A stretch of 64,000 nucleotides of DNA from the NCBI GenBank assembly GCA_002189035.1, contig CM007989.1, positions 4,216,001 to 4,280,000 of the forward strand. Reading direction: 5' to 3'. Numbering within the stretch: position 1 is the stretch's first letter; the number at the start of each line of letters is the position of its first letter. The notes beneath the pieces were generated by a model. The model had not been told where the DNA came from and did not search any database. It saw only the letters and a list, made by a program, of their open reading frames with translations. Positions 35,033 to 49,328 of this stretch are shown here, in pieces. This DNA is from Utricularia gibba (lineage: Eukaryota; Streptophyta; Magnoliopsida; Lamiales; Lentibulariaceae). The position numbers and the translations under genes were made by a program.

Positions 35033-36747
35033 TCACTGGCGATATCCGTCGGGTAGTGGGACGACCCGATGGAAGGGCACAAGGCGCTGAGGCAATGATC
35101 CATCCTCCTCATCATCATCGAACTCCAGGATGTAACTGTCAAGCCCACAGAGTAAGTTTAACTGCAAGTCTTGAGAAAATGTGATCGAGGGAGAGAGTGG
35201 CTTTGCTTACTCATCAGTCTTCTTCTGCTGGCAGTGAGTGAATCACGAGGAGCGGTTAGATTCGCGTAATCATGGTGGGGTAAACAAGAACAGGTTACTG
35301 TACCTTCCGAGTTTGGACAATGGTTGCTTTGTATAGTGCTGTGGTTTCTGGATATACAGCCAAGACATGTTTCCCAGCAGGAAAATCGGGGGCACTGGAT
35401 GGATCGTTTCGTCGTGGGAAGGGGATGATGTGTGTCATGGGCAGCTTGTACTTCCTGAGAGAAGAGAAAATGTGTTTAGGGGCTGAGTCTAAAATTTCAG
35501 GCTATGCTGACAAACCAACCTCTGTCCACTGCTCTCTTCATCATCCCCTGGTTCCTCATCAAGGACTTCGAACCTGATCAAGGTTAAAGCTATCATGTTT
35601 GCAACGCCAAGGCTTTAGCTTCTGAGAGAATACTTACTCCCTTGTTTCCTTGTCAAAATGGATTACTTTAACTACAAACCATTCATCCTTTCCAGCATCT
35701 TCTTGGCTGACCCTGGCGGCAACCTAAATTACACACAAGGTCAGAATCAGAGTAGAATATAACAACATATGTAGACGCAGCAGAAGTCTCCAAAGTTAAA
35801 AGATGATTGGATATGAAAAAACTGTTCACATACTTGCTCGCCCTTTAAATTAGCAAGATACTCAAGGTGGCTACGCATTGAAGGTGAAAGTCTTGGGACT
35901 TCAGAATCCAGCTTCATTCTCTTTTTCTTTGGCTCCCCACCTTCTGCATTTCATCAAGATTCAATGTTAACTGACTGAGTAGAACGTGGCCCAAATGAAA
36001 ATCTTGTTGGCTCGATAATCTCATTCTCAGCATCTAACGATAAGTAACAGCTCATTTACAAACCTATCCTTCTTCGATTTTGCCCCTGGTTTCCCGAAGG
36101 CAACATTGCATCAATCAGACCTAATAGCTGATTTGAAATACTGCATAACCAGAAGAAACAGAAGCATTTATTTGAAACCGATTCACAATAGATAAAACAT
36201 AACAAATCCAGTCAAAACCATACGTTACTTCATTCTCAGACAGTTCTTTGGCTTGTGTATATAACATCTTCAGGCGTGAGAGCGAATTGTCACCAGGCTT
36301 TTCAACCACCTCCGGCGCTGCGATGCCAAAAAGTAAAAGAAAACCATCTACGGTCAAACTCGTAAAAAATAGAGAACTTTGCAAAAGGAACTAAACATCT
36401 GCAAACAGTGTCAAATCAAAGCAGTTACGTCACTCAAACATTGAACTCTCCTCCTCATTAAAAGCTTCCCTACCGGCTACGAAACCGATAATAAAATACT
36501 CAATCGAGTCCCAGTTTCACTCCCACCTAGGAAATATTTTTCAACTTCCAAAAAGACAAATGTACATTCGGCAGTAAGTCAAATCATACGCATCATCAAA
36601 ATCAGCCTCCAAAACCCGAGCAAACTCACTACTTTGGAGCTTCTTATGCATTCTATTGATCTCAAGGATTATCTCCTCCTGCTCCTTCCTCAGCCGCTCA
36701 AGCTCCTTCGAGTTGTCCAAAATTCCAGAAATATCCGGCGACGTCAT
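35033..36747 (-). CDS. SGF29: SAGA-associated factor 29 (tandem Tudor, SGF29)
   Basis: Subunit of the SAGA histone-acetyltransferase complex that reads H3K4 methylation. Exons in transcription order: 36747-36633, 36317-36224, 36140-36064, 35943-35834, 35723-35638, 35573-35520, 35454-35304, a very short exon near 35211-35218, and 35135-35033. The N-terminus MTSPDISGILDNSKELERL begins a coiled coil. The C-terminal tandem Tudor (SGF29_C) shows VAARVSQEDAGKDEWFVVKV, YKLPMTHIIPFPRRNDP, HVLAVYPETTALYKATIV and YILEFDDDEEDG, and the end is PLPDGYRQ. The penultimate exon is problematic. The only in-phase version is an 8-nt microexon (acceptor ending AAAG at 35219). A longer 15-nt version from 35225 would give the usual basic KK-T-D linker but is out of frame by one base. 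Otherwise intact, about 265 residues. Confidence 0.9.
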
Positions 36748-37591
36748 GGATATCGGACCAACGACTGAGGCGCCGAAAACAGATATCAGGGAGCGGGGAA
36801 CGGGATTTCCATCGGATCGCGAATCAGAAACGAGAACTTCTCCTGGATTTCATTCCGAATCATCTCTTTATGGAAACTCTAATCCAATCTAACGACTTCA
36901 AGTTTGGGGATTCGATTCCGTTCGAGGGGCCGAGGTCAATCATGGGAATTTCGTCGTTTTTTTTTGCACGTGGCGGCTCCTTTTCCCTCTCTTTTACTCC
37001 TGAAAATACGATTTTACCCTGGTCTACCCTAATTTATTTTAGACATTTGGTACAAAGATTTATTAAATTTGTAAAAAAAATCATGAGAATTTCTTCGTGC
37101 AAATAAAATAAATAAAAAATTAAATTTTATTTAATTAATAAAATTCATGTAAGAAAAAAATAAATAAATATGATTGAAAACATATATAGTAAAGAACATA
37201 TTTACTAAAGAGACATAATACTTAATAAAACTCGTGTTTTAACACCCGTATTTTATTCGAATTATTTATTAAAATGATTCAATTAAATTCAAATTGTTTT
37301 AAAATAAAAAAATCATTTTTTCATCACTATTTAAATATGTTATACTACAAAAGTCACCATTATTTTTTGAGTATATGAAAAAAATAGTTATCATTTATAT
37401 AAAATTTTGATTGACAGAAACATAAATGATATTCAAAATTTTGAACTTCAAATACAATTTAATCATAATTTGATATTTTTTCATAAACAAATATTTCAAT
37501 TTTTTTAAAAAAAAATGTATAATTCAATTTTAATACACTTTAATCCACAATTTTAATTTTATTTGAAGGTTCAAAAGGAAGAAGCATCCTG
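36748..37591. other. AT-rich intergenic region
   Basis: SGF29 promoter side plus the 3' flank of the glucuronokinase gene, both on the minus strand. No gene recognised. Confidence 0.55.
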
Positions 37592-39130
37592 TCAAGGTGA
37601 AGAAGACATGGTTTCCAAATCCACAGCAGCGAGACGAGAAGGCATCACCTGGACTGGTTGGAAGGCGAAGCCAGATCTCCTGCAAGCCTCCTCCACGCGC
37701 TTTGCCTGCGAAGCTCCTTTGGGGCAGTACACGACCACAGCTCCTCCACTGCCTGTGAACTTGGACGCAGCGCCCTCGCGCCTCGCAACTTCAACCATCT
37801 CGATGTTGACTGCCCCAGCACTTCGTCCCGAACATTTCCCTGGTGGTGAGATCAGCCATGGCGAATTAGGGAATGCGGAGGGAGGAGATGGTTAGAGGGT
37901 AACAGAAGGTCACCTGCGCAGGTCGAAATTGCGGTTCATGAGGTTGGCTAGTGTTTCATGGTCCTTTGCCAGGAGGGCCTTTCGCCCGTCTGATGCAAGG
38001 TCTGCGACTTGTTTGATTCTGGTGATGATGAAGTCATCGCCCTTCAGCCACCTTTCGCGGACTGTGCTGTGCACCTGTTCTTGAACGGTAATCAAGAGGG
38101 ATTTGGAAGTGGGAGTATCAGATACTGCACCAGAAAGGTGTGTCGTGGTACCTTTCCAGAATCACTGGGATTCTGAGCATAGATGAGATATAATGGTGGG
38201 AGGAGGTCGATATCCAAAGGCTCATATTCGCCGTAACCGAGCTCCTCCATTCGTTCCTTGTTAAACTCCTGAGGTGGAACAGTGCGGGAATCAGAAGAGA
38301 AACAACACATAAACTATCAGATGGAACAGTGAGGGCATCATTACCATGTAGACGAGCCCTCCATAGACCTGCGCAACCCTGTCCTGGAGCCCGGCCACAA
38401 TTCCAAGTTCTTTTTCAGCATCAAGGATGAGGCTGGGACGAACTTCAACTTTGATCAAGTGCCTTACATTGTAGAAATCAAGGAGGCAGTTGAGCGCAGC
38501 ACACACAATTGCGCTCGAACCGGAAAGCCCCGTCTGATAAATGGGAAGATACATCCATAGAAGCTCTTTAAAATGGAGAAGGCAAAGGAGGAGGTTACCT
38601 GGCGAGGTATGTTGGTATCATAAGAGAGTTTAAACTTCCCGTTGTGCAAACTGATGCCATTATCTTTACAATGAGTGTGGAAAACCTTGCAAATCGCCAT
38701 CAGCAATCTCACCCCTCCATAATACCCGTCGCTCTGAAGGCGATTAACCTATGAATCATTGACAAAGCAGAGGCTTTGGACCAATGTACCCGAATCCCAA
38801 ATAGCAATATGATTCACAAACAGTATCAAATCAAAGATCACAAAGACTCTCCAAATGAATCAGAGCGAAATGCGGTAGCATTCTTCATTCGGAAAGGAAA
38901 AGGGTGGTAGAGAACGAGACCAGGTGCTCGAGAGACTCGAATTGCACGAGATCGTGGGTTGGATGTGGAACAATCACCAGATCCTTGCAAGACTCCAACT
39001 TTACAGAAGCCCAGAAATTGCCGAGGCTGAATGAGATTGTACGCCCATAGTAGACATCGCTCGGGTTCCCCAACAGTCCCACCCGCGCATACGCGATATG
39101 CTCAATCGGCACACCTCTCTCGACCGCCAT
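37592..39130 (-). CDS. GLCAK: Glucuronokinase (GHMP kinase), frameshifted in the last exon
   Basis: Phosphorylates D-glucuronic acid to the 1-phosphate in the myo-inositol route to UDP-glucuronate for cell-wall polymers. Exons in transcription order: 39130-38921, 38748-38599, 38533-38345, 38268-38152, 38074-37914, 37839-37592. GHMP motifs: [20 protein letters not shown], the ATP-binding [49 protein letters not shown], and the C-terminal [17 protein letters not shown]. In the last exon the frame runs correctly through REMFGTKC, then shifts before [19 protein letters not shown] net gain of two bases at or just beside the C run 37813-37816 (plus strand) restores the usual [12 protein letters not shown] wording. 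Losing one base would also restore phase but deletes the LG. Length is normal for the family. Confidence 0.9.
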
Positions 39131-40266
39131 CCGCAGCTGCTGCTTGCAAGCAACAGATCACTCAAATAAAGCCACCAAATTACTAGGGGAGTTTTGTCAG
39201 TCAAATACCTTGAAGTTGAAACTGAAAACCAAATCAACGGATAGGGAAAAACAGGAAGCCACATATGAGATTATTGTATGACGAATAAGTGCAAGAATTC
39301 AGGCATGTATTCATATTTTAAAAAATAAAAAATAAAATTGACGAATTACTAAATGCAGAGCTGAGAAAAATTAGGCTAGTAGTCGAGAAAACCGATTAAT
39401 TGAATCCCATCGAATCGAAAATGAAAAATTGGTTCGGTTAGTAAAATTTGGCATAAATCGGTTATTCACTGAATTAATCATTTTATAGATAATTAGGCAA
39501 ATACATTTATTCAATTATCGATTTGGCTCGATTAACCTAATAATCGCCCCTAGCTAAATCCTACTAAAAATGAATATATGAAGGAAAATAAAAAATACTA
39601 AATAGGGAATCATAGCAAAAGAAATGAAAACATGTAAATCTCATTATAAAAAAATATTAATTATACAATATATTAAATTGTTTTTTTCAATGGTACAATA
39701 TATTAGATCATTAGTATTCAAATAATCCATGATGTTTTTAAAATTAAAAATTAACCTTGAAAAATGATTTCTAGAGCACAATATTCTTGAAATTATGAAT
39801 AGCTATATACAATAATCCATAACAAATGCAAAGGGAAAGAACAACCTAAAAAGTTAAAGTAGAAATATGGGAAGTAAATTAATAAGGAGTGAATATGTTT
39901 ATTGTATTTTTTGGCATAAAAAAAGCTTTATGTTTTTTAAAATAACTAATGATATTTATTGAACTTCAATGCAATTGAATTTAAAAAATTTAAAATAGAA
40001 ATAAATAAATCATAATTAATTATTAATTTAATTACGACTTAATCATAGTTAAAAAATTTTAAATAAAAAACGAACGATTTAACTGGATTATTCCGTTAAA
40101 ATTGTATTAGGTTTGGTTATAGTATTCAATAGATAGGTTTGGGGTCTTTTTGTACGGTTATTTAAAAACATTGACTGTCCCCCCTCATGGATTTATATTG
40201 ACAATATTCTGAGAAATGGGAAAGTTTGTTTCAAGACAAGGTAGCAGCAGCAGCAGGAGGCGTGTT
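39131..40266. other. AT-rich intergenic region
   Basis: Between the glucuronokinase start and the kinase stop (both minus strand). AT-rich and without recognisable coding or repeat structure. Confidence 0.55.
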
Positions 40267-42435
<2,169 letters not shown>

Positions 42436-43907
42436 CTTCTCTAAGAAACTGAAGCCCTCGGCCAGCTGTGGTAATCCTGCTTCATCACAGTAAACGGCAG
42501 TTCATACAGATAAATGGGTCCAGAGTTGCAAAATTCACAAGTAGGAAGTAGGAAAAAAGAATCAGACAACAAAGTTCATTCAATTCTTGACATGTATGGT
42601 ACTCAAGACTTGCATCGACCATAAAAGATTAACGAAAAGCAAAACTAGTAAAACAAGACAGACGCAAAAGAAAGAAAAACACGACGAGGGAGAAGGATGA
42701 TCGCCCAAAACCCAGGAAAGCGCTCTACAGAATCTATACACGTACAGAAAGAGAATCGGATCCGAAGAAACCGACTTTCAACTCGATCATTCGCCGATGC
42801 AAAGAGCAACTAGATCGTGCTGGTAACGGCGGAAAATCCCAGAAACTTCTCAGTTTTGATGATCACTGAAGGCTGCAGAAACAAGTAGATGCATAAGAAT
42901 TTGGAAAGAATCACATCGCTGCAGAAAAGCAGTAACTCCCATTGCCAGTTTGCGAGTAGAAAACTAAATAGAAGCGTGTGCAATGTTCAGCTGCTTCATT
43001 CGTTAGTGAATCGAAAGGGAAGAAATACTCCTCTAATCCTTCAGGTATTTCCGAATATAACACAATTCATCCCCTTCCAATACCAATAGAATCCTCTTCT
43101 CATCGCCAACAACTGCTGCAAGGAACACAAAAACTAGCAGCCAGGTCTACGCAAAAGGAAAGAAATCGCATTGGCGTAAACCGTGTCGAGCATTCGGCCA
43201 ATCGTATTATGCTCCGGAACCATTATCAACTGCCATGCAAACCAAAAAAACCTCCACAACCCAAAACTGAAAAAAGAGAAAAAAATCGAACCACTTGAAC
43301 CAGCCACTGCTCCCATGAAGCACAAACTCAACGGGCGTGACATTTTAGGAGGCACGAGTATGCTCACCCGGCGACATGGGGACCAGAAGGTCCAGAACCG
43401 AGAAACGTGTAACACGCTGGAAGTAGCTGAAGGAGAGAAGACGATGAGAGCAGTGCAACACTGCCTAACGGCTGAACCGCTGCTTCGCTACACATTACTC
43501 TTAGCTTCCAGGTGAACATCCAGCAGCTGAATCGAGGAACCATCAAGGAATCACGGCGGGCGGTATCGGATCGCCCTGGAAGAAGAGGGCTCCGGTTCCC
43601 GCCAAAAATGGAATCGGATAGCACAAGGCCCTCAACCCCATTCATGTACAATTGCAATTGACGCCTATACCCTTCTTCCACACATGACACACAGAGGCGG
43701 ATTCGTTTTGTGGATGGAGTGTATGGTAATCGACTGTAAAAAATGGTGGCACTTTCTCTCAAATATTGAGGCTACAATTGCCTATAAAACATGCAGTCTA
43801 CAATTAATGGGCTTTTATGCCATCCTCATATAACCAAAGGCCAAGAAACAGTTATCTAATATGAACACAAGGACCTCAAAATCAAACACGACAAAATAGG
43901 CACCCCA
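42436..43907. other. Kinase 5' leader/promoter and C3H27-like 3' flank
   Basis: 1.5 kb between two minus-strand genes. The part next to 42436 probably includes a 5' untranslated exon and leader intron. An open frame of 132 codons at 43364-43762 (minus) has no recognisable domain and I do not call it a gene. Confidence 0.45.
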
Positions 43908-46900
43908 TCACATATCTCGTAGCATCATACCAGATTTAAGGTTGAGCATCACAGTTACCTGATGGTGCGCCTTCGGTCTCGTGTGGGAGGATGGGCGAGA
44001 AGGCTCTGAATCTCCTTCCTCTGCTTTAGAACCTTCCTCTGTTCTCAATAGCTCAGCCGGAGAAGCCTCTGAGGGCTCAACCGTTGGTTCCTCTTGCCCA
44101 TCTGGCTTAGGCGTGGTGCTAGCACATGATGTGGGCTCAGATGGGGATGAAGTGTTTCCCAAGCTGATATGATCTTTAGCAGGCTTGGAGGTGGATGTGA
44201 GCCAGACGAACTGCAGCTTGTGACCTTTCCATGATTTTCCCTGGAGGAATGCTTTCTCTGCGTAATGGCGACTCGTGAATGATACAAGAGCCGATAATCC
44301 AGCTGAGGTTTGAGCATCATTAGCCTCTTCGAGCTCTGAGCCTTCAAGTTCCACTGTTGAAAGCCCACCAAATGTGCTGAAGTGTTCCTCCAAAGCGTTG
44401 ATCTGATGAAACAAATCCACGTGAAAAAATAAGCATGATCATTCACAGGACACATTGAAATAAGCCATTAAACAAGTGAGAAAAATTGTTAAATTTCCCG
44501 GGGTTGGAAACACAAGACAAGTTAGTAAAACACGTAAACCGACTCAATCCCACGAATAATGAACTTTAAAGATGCTTTCAGGAGCAAATAAGTCAGTGAA
44601 TTACGCATGGGGACCAAAACGCAACGGAAAACATACAAGCAAGGGAAGCAAATGTAGGCGTTTTTTTCAAATGAGAAAATAATGAATGAGAACTCTTAAA
44701 AAACGAACCTTCGTGAGCCCAGTGGGCAATGGAGAAACAATCCGGAATGCAGTGGGACGATTGTCCAATTTGAATCTGTTTGCTGCTAAATGTGTCCCAT
44801 GAAATACAGTTGGGATATGGGAAGATACCATTTGCTCCGGCCCCAGTGCAGCACGATCACTGGTAGAAGAGGGTGGCACAGTATTTTCGGTAGAAGCAGC
44901 TTTTCCCACTGCCTCATCTTCCCTTACAGACCCTAATATTTCAGGATCTTGAGGATCTGCTGATAGTTCACCTTGAACGCTGGCCTTGGACTGATCTGAG
45001 ATTGACCCGTTTTTAGGACCTACAGCCTGAAAAAGGAATGAAAATTTTAGGATGCAAAGCAGGTAAACATGCAGAACTCCCTTCAACAAACAACATGGAA
45101 CTTTGACCTATAGGGGGAAGTCACCAATTTCCACACCAAAAATTGTAAAGAAAAATAGGAGATACAAGTCCTAGAAACTCTTATTTTACGATGAAACAAA
45201 TGACCATGGAGTTAGTGAATCTGATGCAGATTGTCTTAAAATTACATATAATCCTTGTATTCCATATCATACACCAATTATGGGATACATTAGAAGGTAT
45301 AAAACGACATCCTGAGATGCAGTTCAAAACCTGTATAAAAACAACATAAGGATAAGAAATTTGAGAATAATACCTTTTTCTCAAGCCTGTCTAGTTGGAG
45401 TTTGAACTCATTTCGTTTTTGTTCAAGCATCTGTTGCTTCTTTCGAAGTTCTTCCTTCAAAAGCTCTAAATTTTCCAACTTCTTTTTCTGAATGGCAGGA
45501 ATTTTGGATGCACTGGAAGTTGGCAGGTTTTGATGATAATTCACAGATGACTGAGCTGCAACATGGGCAAGACCCTCCTTACCACTTGGACTGTAAGGAT
45601 TTACTTTTCCCTTATCAAAACCAATAGGATGTGATGTAGAAGGACTGGGCATCGTCCCATGAGGAACTACTACACCACTAATTCCTTGTTTCCCATCTGG
45701 AATATTATCACGATTTGCCCACCAGAGCTTGATAAACCGATTCCCCATCACAGCATCAGGGGACTTGAGTGCCATTTCTGCTTCTTCTCTTTTTGAAAAC
45801 TGAACAAAAGCCCGTTCACTATTCATGGGAATATAAATGTCAATGACATCACCGAACTTCTGGAAGTGCAAAAGAAGCGCCTCTCTTTTGTTGTCTTTCA
45901 CAGGAATACCATTGACGAATAGTGTGCAAAGAGCCTTCTGAGATGGCTTTTGAATTCGAACATAATTTTTTTCCAATTTATAAGATGATTCCAAACCGTT
46001 TCCATCTACATTAGTCACCATTCCATGGTAAGGAATTTCAGGAAGACCTGTGTTCATTACCTCCACACTTTTACCATTCAGTTTCCTAAAACTAGGCAAA
46101 GTTCCAGTAGAATCAACCTTGTCATGCGTTTCTAAACTACCTTTTGAATAGCGTATGCTACCCCATGCAGATGAACTTTGAGATCCAGCAGCAGTAGTGT
46201 TTCTAACCAAAACCTCATTATTGAAGTCGGCATACGATGGTTCAGTGTTTTGCTGACTAGACACACCAGCATCTGTAAAGGAACCTGCTCCATCCACATT
46301 CGATTTGTCGAGGCCAAGGAGAGCAGTGGATGTTTCAGGGTTGTCATTTGTCAACTGAGGTTGATCGGGATCATACACATCAGAAGCTCCCATGCCACCG
46401 CCATTTAAACTAGGACCATAACTGTTGGCTCCGGTCTTGCCTAGCTTTTTATTGTTTAATGATGAGCCTGAGGAGGCACCCACTCGGGGTACGGCTCCAT
46501 GTCCTACTAGCTGTGGTCCAGGAACCGAAACGGGGAGATTGAATTGAGAAAGGCTCTGCAAATTTTAAAAAGAAGAGTTAAATAAAATCTGATACCTTCA
46601 GTAGTAGAAAGCTTAGCGATTTAGCATCAACCTTAACTAGCTAGATTGAGTTATCTCAAGATTGTTTATCAACCTAGTGAAAGAACCACATCTACTAAGC
46701 CTGTGAAAACTGTCAGAAACTACCACTGACCAAGGAGACTCTGAATCCTAAACATAACTCAAACTGGAGTGCAGTAATGGTGAATTCATCAAGCACTAAA
46801 TGCTCCAGTAAGGAAGCACACAAACAGATAGACACATTGAAAAAAGTAAAGTGCTAAAGTGAAATTTTGAGCGGCCTAATGTATATGATATTTAATTAGA

Positions 46901-47763
46901 TACTAACAGGCACAACAGAATAAAATGCACGCGACGGGAATTTACAGCCAATGTAAATCTCATAAATGACAATTGCTATTTTTTCTTTTTTTAAAAAAGA
47001 AGCAAGCCAACGAAAAACCCATGCCAAAAAGATCATACCGTCTTGTGTGTAAAATTTTATGTACCTGAAAATCATCTACAACAATTCGGTTAATTCCATG
47101 TTCCATTGGGCATATATCCCCTCTCAAGCAAAAACCACGTTCTTCAAAGTCTCTGCATCTTTGCCTTGGAATCCCCATATTCATTTGGGGATTAAACGAT
47201 GGCCCCAGTGCGCCTTGGAGACTTAGGGGATGTAGTGATTCCAAACCACCACTCGGTACTCCAGGAATAAGTCCATATGAGGGCCAAGATGTTGAATTAG
47301 TAACATTTGGCATGCTCCTCCCAGCCAAACCAAGCCTGGGGTCACAGACACCCCAGGGGAAAGGCTCCATTCCTCTACTCCCATTGGCTACTTTACTATA
47401 CGATGGCTGCTTTCCCCTGAATCTTTGTCCCATATCCGAGTGGATACTGGAAAATGGCATATTTGAACGCCTTTTCTCAACCCTTGAGCCAAAATCCCCT
47501 TCAGGATTAAAATAATCTTGGGACTCACTATCTCTGTAAGAATACTCATTTTGAAATGCCCTATTTCTTTTTTGATATGGCCTTTGAAAACCTTGACCGA
47601 GAGGATTCCCCTCTAAAGACTGTGAGCGTCCCTCTCGCCTACGATGCTTATGATTACGGTCATCATCTTCATCTTCTCCTTCACTTATTTCTTGATCCTC
47701 AGGATCACTGGTGCCATCAGAAGATGAGTATCCAGGCTTTTCAGCAGAAACCTTGAGCTCCAT
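43908..47763 (-). CDS. C3H27: CCCH zinc-finger and RRM protein (C3H27/RBM26-27-like)
   Basis: Nuclear RNA-binding protein with one CCCH finger and an RRM, resembling Arabidopsis C3H27 and animal RBM26/27 (nuclear RNA surveillance). Coding exons in transcription order: 47763-47065, 46555-45374, 45026-44709, 44402-43908, all in phase. The N-terminus (MELKVSAEKPGY, then an acidic and RS-like HKHRRREG region) precedes a C-x8-C-x5-C-x3-H finger (CRDFEERGFCLRGDICPMEH). The RRM follows with RNP2-like CTLFVNGIP and RNP1-like RAFVQFSK, and then a Gln/Lys-rich coiled coil (LLKEELRKKQQMLEQKR). A second RRM-like segment (INALEEHFSTFGGLSTVEL, LVSFTSRHYAEKAF) lies near the end. The C-terminus is uncertain: a good donor (CAG before GTAACT, near 43959) may remove the last 17 residues. 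At least one 5' untranslated exon is likely upstream. Confidence 0.88.
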
Positions 47764-49328
47764 AAGGTGCTTTTAAATAAGCGAATAGATCAGTTTTAAG
47801 TTATCCTCCAAGTATTATGTATCTAGTAACAAAACTGAAGCTTCACAACCTGGAGGAAACATCAAGTGTTTACACTAAATCCAGGAAAACATCTTCATTG
47901 CTAATATTTAAACAATTATGCATCCTCTAATAAGCTCCATTTTGATTTCCATAGCAAGATAGGGCACGAGAAATCACATAAATGCAAGAATGCACTAAAA
48001 CAAAACGAGGTATCAGTAAGTTAAAAGAATAAGTTGGAAAAAACACACAACACACGGCCACTTAACTTCACGATGTTTATAAAAGCCACTATTTTATGAC
48101 ACACAAGAATAGTAAGTACCCACACATCAAAACACAAACTCAAACTCGTAAATGTATATCATTATCATGTTTGGTGAACCAAATAGACTGCCATGAAAGA
48201 ATCACATGGCTAACCATCAACTAAAGAGAACTAAGCAACAAGCGTGTAAAATTTTCCACCAGGAACGCTATCAGAATCAGTTCACCAATGCCTTAACAAG
48301 CAAAAACAACCAAATGGAGTGATCCCGAACAAAGCTAATAAAGGCACTATTGCAAATTTGGGAATCGTCAGTCAAAAGCCTCGAAAAAAACCCCGACAAA
48401 AGGGAAATTTGTAACTCGATAAAAAATAAAACCCATTGTAAACATTTGAAACATTAGCAAGAACGGCAGTTGCACCAGCGAAAAAGTGAAAAAACTAATA
48501 AGAAATCAGAATTCCCGAGAACTCAATCTATTGGATTCAATAACGGAAAAGCCTCCACAAACCTGACGAAATCCGATTTAGCCTAGGGCTTTATTCCTCG
48601 AATCCGAAATTTCAAATATTTAATTCGAGATGAGATCAGTGCTGCCAAATCCCATGACCTTCCTCCCAAAGATTTCAAATACCAAAAGGGTATGTGCCTG
48701 GAACTGCAGTTTCGCTGTACCCGTTGTAGTTCGATTGTTACAACAATGGAGATGCAGAAATCTGCTGATAATTGGGTTTTTACAACGCAACGACGAATCA
48801 ATAAATATGTAGAAATTAATTGGGCCTTGGAAATAACTAATTGGGCCATTATAATTCATCTTGGCCCATTAATTAACACCGCCCAAAAGGCACAGCCCAA
48901 ACTCATTTATAAATTCATTAATATTTAAAAATTAAACCATTTTTTATTTTAATACAATTCAATTATAAATTTTATTATTCGACTAAAATATAAAAAAATT
49001 ATATAATCTCATAATTTTTTTGTGAAAATATGTAAAATAAATATATCTTTTTGGATGATTATTATGGCGCATATTCGAGTATTGTGAAGTGCACATTTAT
49101 TTTAAGATAATTTTAATATAAAAATTGGATTATTAAAAATAAATACCACAGAACAAAAGTTCAAATTTATTCAGATATTTCAATTAAACGGAAATCGAAG
49201 GTGACATTAGGTCCTTCGCCATGATGAAACATAGCACACGAGCAAAAAGACAAATTACCCAAATAGAGATGGGCAGCCAAGAGGAACAAGGAAGGGTAAA
49301 TAGGTAATGGCTAGATTCCACCCCCCAC
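47764..49328. other. C3H27-like 5' leader/promoter and raffinose synthase 3' flank
   Basis: Non-coding between two minus-strand genes. The stretch to about 48600 probably contains a leader intron of the C3H27-like gene. Further out it is AT-rich apart from the TGGGCC cluster listed separately. Confidence 0.5.
48821..48867. promoter_or_regulatory. Cluster of three TGGGCC (site II) elements
   Basis: TGGGCC at 48821-48826 and 48842-48847, and its complement GGCCCA at 48862-48867, with further GCCCAA cores just downstream near 48890. The cluster lies upstream of the C3H27-like gene's inferred 5' leader. Spacing of about 20 bases is typical of TCP-bound site II promoters of housekeeping genes. 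Binding is inferred. Confidence 0.5.

Noticed and set aside
43364..43762. 132-codon minus-strand frame upstream of the AGC kinase
   Set aside because: No domain or family resemblance; it sits in the likely leader/promoter of the kinase gene.
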